From Sphingomonas sp. (lineage in GTDB: Bacteria; Pseudomonadota; Alphaproteobacteria; Sphingomonadales; Sphingomonadaceae): DNA of 23,811 nucleotides. Location of the stretch: positions 1 through 23,811 of the forward strand of contig JAICXF010000027.1 of assembly GCA_025981625.1 (NCBI GenBank), in the 5' to 3' direction. The notes below the pieces were generated by a model. That model was not told the origin of the DNA and ran no database searches. It saw only the letters and a list, made by a program, of their open reading frames with translations. Both the position numbers and the translations under genes were made by a program. Positions 6,430 through 11,936 of the stretch are shown here, piece after piece (the first letter of the stretch is position 1; the number at the start of each line of letters is the position of its first letter).

Positions 6430-9159
6430 TTACCTGCTCTTTGGATGCTCCGGCGCGCTGATGTCCGTCGCTGCGGCAATCTGCTGTGCGGGACGCGCTG
6501 TTAGCGATCCGAGCCGTACAACGGGCTTTTCCGGTGTGACGTCGAGGCTGACGCCAAGATTGACGGCGATCTTCGCGGCCGTCGCCGCGGCCGTGCTCAC
6601 GCGCAATCGATAGTGTCCATAAGCGACGCGTTCGAACAGGAAGAAGCCGTCGAAGTCGGTTCGGGCGGTCCCGACGGTCTTTCCGGTCGTGTCGACCAGC
6701 TCGAGGTCGACACCTTCAAAGCCGAGTTCGCCACTCTTCATCAGCGCGCCCTCCACGTCGCCGCCACCGACGAGGCCGATTTCGACGTCCGCGGCAATGC
6801 CTGGCCGCGGTACGACGACCTGGATCGCCTTTTTGGGCGTGAGCATCGGGTCGTCGAGGCTGGTGGTGTCGACGCCGACCGGGACCGGGACATAGGCAGT
6901 GAGGCCGCCGATCGTCGCCGAGCCACTCGAGTCCGTCTTGCGCTCGGACTGGCGGGCGCCCGTCGTGATCAGCGCACCTTTCTCGAGCGGCTCGCCAGGA
7001 TCACGAATGCCGTTGTCGTTGAGGTCGCGATAGACGATCGCGTGGACCATTCCGCCGGCGGCGAGCGGCTGGCGCGACAAAGTGACGCCATGGCGTGGGT
7101 CAAGCGAGAAATTGAGGTTGAACCCAATCGCGAGATCTCCGTTGCTCGCAGCCTCGCCGGTCAGCGCCACCGCCATCGAGTTAAAGCGGAGGATATGGGA
7201 GAAGCGCGCCCGGGCGCGGTGCTCGACCGAATCGTAGGTCAGCACGGCTTCCCAGTCGCTGCGGTCGGAAGAAGACCAGTAAGCCGAGATTTCCGCGTCC
7301 CGGAACCGCGGCCTCGGCTCAATGTCGAAATCGGTCGAGCCCCGGACCCGCACACGGCCGATGTGGCCGCTGCCAAGCATACCAACCATGAGTTCGGCCG
7401 GGGCCGATTGCCCGACCGGTACCGTTTGCTTGCGATAGCTCATCTCGCTGCCGAGGTTGAACCGCCCCAGGCTCGCCGAAAGGCGTGCGGCAGCCTCGAG
7501 AAGCCGGGATCCGTCAACGCGCCTGGCGAAATGAGCTTCGACGTGGGCCGGGATGCTCTGCGTGCCGACCTTCAACGGCGCGTCGAGGGAGACCCGCGCT
7601 TCCTTGGAGCTGACTTCCTCGCCGCCCTGCAAATGAAAATCGTTCGCGATAAGTGCGTCGATATTGACGTACACCGGCCCGACCTTGCCGAGCATCTGCG
7701 CATGCGCAGCGGTTCCCCCATTCGACTCGCGCGCCGCGGTGACGGCAAACAGCGCGCCGCCGATCGAGCGTCGCACCGTTCCCTCGACGAATGTCAGGCG
7801 CTCGTCGCCAATGAGCATGGCTCGAGCCAGCACGCCGACCGACGTGCGGGCATCGAGCCCATGTTCCACCGACACCGCCGCTTGCGCCTTTGGCAGCCCG
7901 AGCTCGTCGGGAGGTTTTTCGAGCATGACGAGGTCCCGCCCAGGCTGATTGGCGCCCAGCCAGTACCAGGTCTTTCCCTTTGGCACGTCGTCCTGGCCGA
8001 CGTTGTAGATTTCATCGCGCGTTCGCACCTGGCCCTGGGGCCCGTAGAGCACGACATGAATGCGGTTTTCGCCATAAAGAAGCTGAACGTCGTCAAAGAC
8101 ATAGCGCTGCGAACCGTCTGACCTGGCGAAGCCGAGCAACTCTCCATTACGGTAGAGTTCAGCTTCCCATCCGGAGGGCAGATCGCCCTCGACGCGCGTG
8201 TGATCGAACGCTGTGCGCGCCGTCAGCGGCCGATTGGTGACCACGAAGCCCCGTCCAGCGGCAAGCGAGCCGGCCAGGCTGCCGTCGAATCCCTCGACAT
8301 CGCCCACACCGAAATGTGTGGCCTTCAACGGCCCGAGCAGATGCCCGTCCGGGTCCGAGCGGAAGGCGCGGAGCCGGAGCAGGCTCGGCTTGCCGGTCGA
8401 GGTCGTCGTAATCTGGGCATCGTAGGACATCTTGGCGATTTCACCCGCGGCATATACCGACGCTTCGCGATCCACCTTGACGCCATCTCGGGCGCGATAG
8501 GTCACCCCGCCGCTGACCACGAAGTCGAGCGCCGGCGCGCGCCACATCCGGTACGGAACGCGCACCTGCGGTAGGCTCTTGAGATCGAAGCTCGCGTGGT
8601 GGATCCGCGCCGCGCGCTTCTGCCGCTCCATTTCCAGCTCGATCGGCAGCTTCTCGTCCGAGGACAGCACCAGGACGGAGCCGGAAGTGACCGGCTTCAC
8701 GCCGATTCCGAGCCAGCGCGACAACGCCGAGGCCTGGACGCACCAGCCCTCGGGAATTTCGCGGATGACCCCTGGAGCGATCGCCTCGGTCGATTTGACG
8801 CCATAGCTAACGTGGCCCGTCCGATAATCGATCGCGAGGCGGTTGCTTTCCTTGAACGCCCACCCGGTCGCCGTCTTCGCGCTCAAGTCGACGCGGATCG
8901 GTAGGTTCAGGGCAGTCAGAAAGTCGCCTAAGACGACACAGGTGCCTTCGGGAGCATTGTAGGCCCGCACCGTATCGCCGAGCCGCAGCTGGTGAATGGT
9001 GACGTCGAGGACGAATTGCTCATCGGGATCGGCTGTCCAGGCGACGGCCGCAGCGGGCGCCCGTGCGGGTGCGGGTGCGGGTGCGCCACGGGCGAGGCCG
9101 GTTGCGCACAACGCCAGCAATGCTGCTGCCTTGCGCAGCCAGCGACGGCCGCCCGCCAT
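6430..9159 (-). CDS. Usher-like outer-membrane protein with SdrD-B/CnaB-like C-terminus
   Basis: A 909-residue exported protein, probably the outer-membrane pore of a chaperone-usher-like pilus. A signal peptide spans about residues 1-26. The next 150 residues resemble a copper-amine-oxidase-N-like domain, with C74 and C140 able to form a disulfide. The middle is rich in alternating beta strands, as in a barrel. It includes an usher-plug-like stretch at about 327-345 (LPSGWEAELYRNGELLGFA) and LLYGENRIHVVLYGPQGQ. At about 710-724 is YRDLNDNGIRDPGEP, an SdrD-B-like calcium-loop motif. From about 798 a CnaB/carboxypeptidase-regulatory-like Ig domain follows (GKTVGTARTDFDGFFLFERV). It starts 29 bases after the chaperone stop, so the two are probably cotranscribed. 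It lacks an obvious classical PapC N-terminal domain, so 'usher' is an inference from plug-like sequence and context. Confidence 0.82.
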   Translation of the reverse strand: MAGGRRWLRKAAALLALCATGLARGAPAPAPARAPAAAVAWTADPDEQFVLDVTIHQLRLGDTVRAYNAPEGTCVVLGDFLTALNLPIRVDLSAKTATGWAFKESNRLAIDYRTGHVSYGVKSTEAIAPGVIREIPEGWCVQASALSRWLGIGVKPVTSGSVLVLSSDEKLPIELEMERQKRAARIHHASFDLKSLPQVRVPYRMWRAPALDFVVSGGVTYRARDGVKVDREASVYAAGEIAKMSYDAQITTTSTGKPSLLRLRAFRSDPDGHLLGPLKATHFGVGDVEGFDGSLAGSLAAGRGFVVTNRPLTARTAFDHTRVEGDLPSGWEAELYRNGELLGFARSDGSQRYVFDDVQLLYGENRIHVVLYGPQGQVRTRDEIYNVGQDDVPKGKTWYWLGANQPGRDLVMLEKPPDELGLPKAQAAVSVEHGLDARTSVGVLARAMLIGDERLTFVEGTVRRSIGGALFAVTAARESNGGTAAHAQMLGKVGPVYVNIDALIANDFHLQGGEEVSSKEARVSLDAPLKVGTQSIPAHVEAHFARRVDGSRLLEAAARLSASLGRFNLGSEMSYRKQTVPVGQSAPAELMVGMLGSGHIGRVRVRGSTDFDIEPRPRFRDAEISAYWSSSDRSDWEAVLTYDSVEHRARARFSHILRFNSMAVALTGEAASNGDLAIGFNLNFSLDPRHGVTLSRQPLAAGGMVHAIVYRDLNDNGIRDPGEPLEKGALITTGARQSERKTDSSGSATIGGLTAYVPVPVGVDTTSLDDPMLTPKKAIQVVVPRPGIAADVEIGLVGGGDVEGALMKSGELGFEGVDLELVDTTGKTVGTARTDFDGFFLFERVAYGHYRLRVSTAAATAAKIAVNLGVSLDVTPEKPVVRLGSLTARPAQQIAAATDISAPEHPKSR
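9063..9086. repeat. Four tandem 6-bp repeats inside the usher-like gene
   Basis: GTGCGG is repeated four times (the last copy ends in C) just after the signal-peptide codons. On the coding strand it gives the Ala-Pro run APAPAPARAPA. Since the unit is six bases, slippage would change the length of the linker without shifting the frame. Confidence 0.75.
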
Positions 9160-9188
9160 CGGACGCGTCCCGCGCTACCCGCCCAGCT

Positions 9189-10016
9189 CTAGCGCAGCAC
9201 CGCCTGGGTTTCGGCGAGGAGCTGGTTCCCGTCGTCGAATGCCTCGACATACTGGACCGTCACGGGGCCGGCGATGGTGGCCTTATAAGCATCCGCAACC
9301 GCCACGCTGACGTGACGCTTGCCGACTTCGGTGTACACGGCAATTCCCTTCGCAAGCGCGACGGGCTGCTTCACGCCGGGCTTCAGCACGCGCACTTCGC
9401 CATAGGTCGATCGCGTTCCCTGCCGCGCGAGATCCAGCGAAACGCGCGGACCCGCGGGTGTCGTCTCCAGATGAACGTTGCTGATTGCCGCCGTCGCCTG
9501 GAGGTTGCCGAGACGAACGATGACCGGGATGGTCACCCCGTAAATGGGCGTGAGCTTGAACTGCACGCCCTTCGGCGCCTCGCCAGCCGGCTGGACCACC
9601 GGGGTCGCGGGAGGAATTGCGCGGAACAGCATGTGGACACGATATTCCCCGTCGGGGAGCCCCTGCGGAGCGCGCGCGGCAATCCGGATCGCCTGCGGCT
9701 CGTGGGGCGGGAGAGTGACCTTGCGGGGTGTATAGACGATCATGTCCTGCGCCTTCAGGTCGGCGTCGGTGGGTGTGGCCACGTCGACCAGGTCGCCATT
9801 CTCGTTCATCCGGCGGAACTCGATCGAGACGCGGTAGGTCGCGGGTTCGTCGCCGATGTTGTTGAGAACGACTTCGGCGCCCTTGCGGCCGTCGAGCACG
9901 ATGCGGGTCGGAGCGACGAGCAGGTCGCCCACGCCGGCGCTGGCGCTCGAAGGCAAAGCGATGAACGACGCTGCCGAGACGCACGCGGCGGCGATGGACC
10001 TGGTCCAGAAACTCAT
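9189..10016 (-). CDS. PapD-like periplasmic pilus chaperone
   Basis: A 275-residue exported protein that should fold and cap the DUF4402 subunits in the periplasm by donor-strand complementation. The signal peptide is about residues 1-27 (MSFWTRSIAAACVSAASF, then SSASA). The N-terminal Ig-like domain follows the PapD pattern: LLVAPTRIVLDGRKGAEVVLNN, ATYRVSIEFRRM, then VTLPPHEPQAIRIAAR and GEYRVHMLFRAIPP. KLTPIYGVTIPVIVR leads into the second Ig domain. It is somewhat longer than the usual 220-250 residues. The start ATG 10016 has GGGGA about ten bases upstream. It sits between the DUF4402 genes and the usher-like gene on the same strand, 29 bases before the latter. The 107-base gap upstream contains two hairpins. 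Confidence 0.9.
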   Translation of the reverse strand: MSFWTRSIAAACVSAASFIALPSSASAGVGDLLVAPTRIVLDGRKGAEVVLNNIGDEPATYRVSIEFRRMNENGDLVDVATPTDADLKAQDMIVYTPRKVTLPPHEPQAIRIAARAPQGLPDGEYRVHMLFRAIPPATPVVQPAGEAPKGVQFKLTPIYGVTIPVIVRLGNLQATAAISNVHLETTPAGPRVSLDLARQGTRSTYGEVRVLKPGVKQPVALAKGIAVYTEVGKRHVSVAVADAYKATIAGPVTVQYVEAFDDGNQLLAETQAVLR

Positions 10017-10034
10017 GACGGCGATTCCCCACTT

Positions 10035-10050
10035 GTCCCCGGCTGGGGAC
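10035..10050 (-). promoter_or_regulatory. Hairpin just upstream of chaperone ribosome site
   Basis: A perfect inverted repeat of GTCCCC and GGGGAC around a 4-base loop, ending five bases before the GGGGA ribosome site of the chaperone gene. In the transcript the CCCC arm could pair either with its own partner or with the ribosome site, so it may influence chaperone translation. No T-tract follows, so it is not a standard terminator. Confidence 0.45.
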
Positions 10051-10074
10051 CATCGCCCGAGTTTTGCTCCAGAA

Positions 10075-10095
10075 TGGTTGATATTCAGTCAACCA
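10075..10095 (-). promoter_or_regulatory. Inverted repeat between DUF4402 gene and chaperone gene
   Basis: TGGTTGA (10075-10081) and TCAACCA (10089-10095) are perfect 7-base arms around a 7-base loop, 28 bases after the stop of the upstream subunit gene. No T-tract follows. It may be an mRNA-processing or stabilising hairpin, as found between pilin and downstream genes in some pilus operons, or a DNA operator. Confidence 0.45.
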
Positions 10096-10123
10096 TGACC
10101 GGAAACCAGTCCGTTTCGACCGA

Positions 10124-10639
10124 TCAATAGTCCACGGTCACGTTGAATGTACCTACATAGGTCCCGGCTACCGTGCTGGAGTTCACGGTCACCGAGCCAC
10201 CGATGCTGAAGTTCGACCCTGGAAAACCGGAGTTCGCCAGGACAATCGACTTTGGCGCGTCGGTCGTCAGGGTCAGCGTCTGCGTCGAATCGTTCTGATT
10301 CACCATCGTCACGTTCGGTGCGCTGATCTGAACCGACTGCTGCTTCGATCCCTGAACATTGTACTGAGCGACCGTCGTTGCGCCCGAGCAGGTTAGATTA
10401 CCGCTGGCGCAGCTCAGGACGCCCGCCTGGGAGAGCGACACGGTGGCGTTGCTCCACACACCGGGTCCAAGGGTCACCGTGCCAAGGTTGAGATCCTGGA
10501 TTTTCGCAATGACCAGAGGCTTGACGTTGTTGGCGGTGACCTGCGCGTTGATTGTCGCGGCGGAGCAGGGAGGAACGCTGCACAAGGCGACAAGCGCCGC
10601 CGCCGGTCCGCACCAGTATCTTGCCTTTCGCGAGCTCAA
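10124..10639 (-). CDS. DUF4402 exported protein, putative pilus subunit (third)
   Basis: A 171-residue secreted protein of the DUF4402 family. The signal peptide ends near residue 28 (ALCSVPPCSA, then ATINAQ). The mature part opens with the family pattern VKPLVIAKIQDLNLGTVTLG and continues with LSQAGVLSCASGNLTCSGA (two Cys that may form a disulfide). It ends in SNFSIGGSVTV and TYVGTFNVTVDY, alternating hydrophobic strands like the terminal strand of a chaperone-capped subunit. The start is TTG at 10639, the only usable start after the in-frame stop at 10655-10657; GAGG precedes it by seven bases. It lies 15 bases after the preceding DUF4402 gene and shares its plan, so the two look like a tandem duplication that has diverged. 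The subunit role is inferred from the chaperone and usher-like neighbours. Confidence 0.88.
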   Translation of the reverse strand: MSSRKARYWCGPAAALVALCSVPPCSAATINAQVTANNVKPLVIAKIQDLNLGTVTLGPGVWSNATVSLSQAGVLSCASGNLTCSGATTVAQYNVQGSKQQSVQISAPNVTMVNQNDSTQTLTLTTDAPKSIVLANSGFPGSNFSIGGSVTVNSSTVAGTYVGTFNVTVDY

Positions 10640-10654
10640 GTCCGTGCCTCGAGC

Positions 10655-11167
10655 TTACTGATAATCGGCGGTGACGGTGAAGGTGCCGGTGTACACACCG
10701 TCCGGCGTGGTCGAAGCGAGCGTGATTGATCCGCCGATCGCGAAAGTAACGCCCGTCGTCGAACCGCTGGCGCCAAGGTTGACGGTTGCGGGCGCGCTCG
10801 GAGTGAAGGCCAAGGTGCTGGGACCGGTCAGATTGAAGCCGGGCGAGCTGATCGTCACGGTCGCGTTGTTGGTCCCGACCAGCGTGTACTTGGCCGGCTG
10901 TGATGCACCGGTGCAGGTGAGAAGGACGCCCGGATTGCTGCCGCAGGTCAGGACACCGGCCTGACTGATCGACAGCACTTCGTTGGTGAAGCTGGCGCCG
11001 GTCAGCACAATCGTGCCGAAGTCGAGATCCTGGACCCTCGAAATCGTCAGCGGCTTGAAGATCTTGGCGGTCGCGGTGGCCTGCGTCGCGGGACTCACGG
11101 CGCCAGCCGGGCCCGCCGCCACGATGAGCAGCGCAGCCGCAGCCGCCGTTGCAAGAAGTCGTGTCAT
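10655..11167 (-). CDS. DUF4402 exported protein, putative pilus subunit (second)
   Basis: A 170-residue secreted DUF4402 protein. The signal peptide MTRLLATAAAAALLIVAA ends at about AGPAGA. The mature protein begins TQATATAKIFKPLTISRVQD, then LDFGTIVLTGASF and LSISQAGVLTCGSNPGVLLTC (two Cys). It ends VTFAIGGSITL and DGVYTGTFTVTADYQ. I chose ATG 11167, which has TGGGGAC upstream and begins the signal peptide; an upstream GTG at 11221 would add 18 residues unlike a signal peptide. The 137-base gap upstream (11168-11304) is the largest in the cluster and carries an inverted repeat, so this is the likely first gene of a transcript running on through the third DUF4402 gene, chaperone and usher-like gene. 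Confidence 0.9.
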   Translation of the reverse strand: MTRLLATAAAAALLIVAAGPAGAVSPATQATATAKIFKPLTISRVQDLDFGTIVLTGASFTNEVLSISQAGVLTCGSNPGVLLTCTGASQPAKYTLVGTNNATVTISSPGFNLTGPSTLAFTPSAPATVNLGASGSTTGVTFAIGGSITLASTTPDGVYTGTFTVTADYQ

Positions 11168-11225
11168 CGGGTCCCCACTCGATCTGGCAAGCCCCGCGCA
11201 AAGCGGGAATTGTGTCACCATCGCA

Positions 11226-11267
11226 TTAACCAGAACCGCTTACGGCTTCGCTCAATCTTATGGTTAA
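11226..11267. promoter_or_regulatory. Inverted TTAACCA/TGGTTAA pair upstream of DUF4402 gene
   Basis: TTAACCA (11226-11232) and TGGTTAA (11261-11267) are perfect 7-base inverted arms, 28 bases apart, about 60-100 bases upstream of the DUF4402 start at 11167. Read on the minus strand, the second arm gives TTAACCAT, which matches a short motif described for the alphaproteobacterial cell-cycle regulator CtrA. The regulator assignment is a guess. Confidence 0.45.
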
Positions 11268-11304
11268 CGGCGCCTTAGGATTCGGTCCGGTCCGGAGCAG
11301 TGGT

Positions 11305-11829
11305 TCAGAGATATTCGACGGTGATCGGCAGATCGCCGCGATACTGGCCATCCGAATCGCCGCTGACGAGCAGCCGTCCCCCGAAACGGAAGCTGAGGTT
11401 GCCGGCCGCGTCGAGCCTTGGCGCAGGCGGCAAATCACTCGTGACGTCATCGAGCGTAATTCGTCCGCCGGAGAGCGAATAGAGCTCGATTCGGCGCGGG
11501 AGGTCGACCCGAAGGGCACGATTCGCCGCGCCATGGACCGTCACTGTCCCGACGGTGGCGCGTGGCCCGACGGCGACGACCGCGCCCTCGCTGCTGTTGA
11601 CCCCATCCGGCCGGATGGTCGCCGCCCCGCTTCCCGCTCCGGAAAGGACGAGCCGGTCGAAGCTGAGCGAGGTTTCGATCTGAAGCTGCACATCGCCGTC
11701 TGCGCTGGCAATCGGCAGTTGCGTGGTCGGCGCGTCGCACAAGCGGCACTGCGCCAGGAGCGGAGGCGCCGATCCAGCTGTCGCAACCACCGCCACGGCG
11801 ATTCCGACGAGGTGCTTGAGAGGTTTCAC
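11305..11829 (-). CDS. DUF4402-like exported protein, putative minor or tip subunit (first)
   Basis: A 174-residue secreted protein. The signal peptide is about residues 1-26 (MKPLKHLVGIAVAVVATAGS, then PPLLA). The mature N-terminus carries QCRLCDAP, a CxxC pair the other two subunits lack. SLSFDRLVLSGAGSGAATI corresponds to the LDFGTIVL block of DUF4402, and the C-terminus (LSFRFGGRLLVSGDSDGQYR, then GDLPITVEYL) matches the family's end. The start is GTG 11829 with no strong ribosome site. It is separated from the other DUF4402 genes by 137 bases, so it may be on its own transcript or at the head of a long one. It is divergent from the penicillin-binding protein gene. Its divergence from the other two suggests a distinct role, such as tip, anchor or terminator subunit; this is inference. 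Confidence 0.82.
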   Translation of the reverse strand: MKPLKHLVGIAVAVVATAGSAPPLLAQCRLCDAPTTQLPIASADGDVQLQIETSLSFDRLVLSGAGSGAATIRPDGVNSSEGAVVAVGPRATVGTVTVHGAANRALRVDLPRRIELYSLSGGRITLDDVTSDLPPAPRLDAAGNLSFRFGGRLLVSGDSDGQYRGDLPITVEYL

Positions 11830-11861
11830 GGCGCCAACCTAGCGGCCGCGCCCTAAAACAG

Positions 11862-11880
11862 GGTTAAGCCGCGGCTAACC
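11862..11880. promoter_or_regulatory. Near-palindrome in divergent gap, candidate operator
   Basis: AGCCGCGGCT is a perfect 10-base palindrome flanked by GGTTA on the left and AACC on the right, making a 19-base inverted repeat with a single unpaired A. It lies 33 bases before the first DUF4402 gene and 57 bases before the penicillin-binding protein gene. It could serve either gene. Confidence 0.5.
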
Positions 11881-11936
11881 TTGTCAGCCGTAGCCCTATT
11901 GTCGCCGCTCGCGCAGCTTTCTATCCCCACACTCGA

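Noticed and set aside
6613..8121. Open frame of 502 codons on the plus strand inside the usher-like gene
   Set aside because: It is the complement of a gene with signal peptide and recognisable domains; its translation is Arg/Asp/Ala-rich with no motif, typical of antisense frames in GC-rich DNA.
9063..9086. Phase-variable microsatellite controlling the usher-like gene
   Set aside because: The unit is six bases, so copy changes keep the frame; it can only change linker length.
9063..10130. Open frame of 355 codons on the plus strand over the chaperone gene
   Set aside because: It is antisense to a clear PapD-like chaperone and the usher-like signal peptide, and has no recognisable domain.
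6282..11880. tRNA-Leu as the attachment site of a genomic island carrying the surface cluster
   Set aside because: I found no second copy of the tRNA 3' end and no integrase, and codon usage and base composition look like the neighbours. A direct-repeat search over a larger region would be needed.
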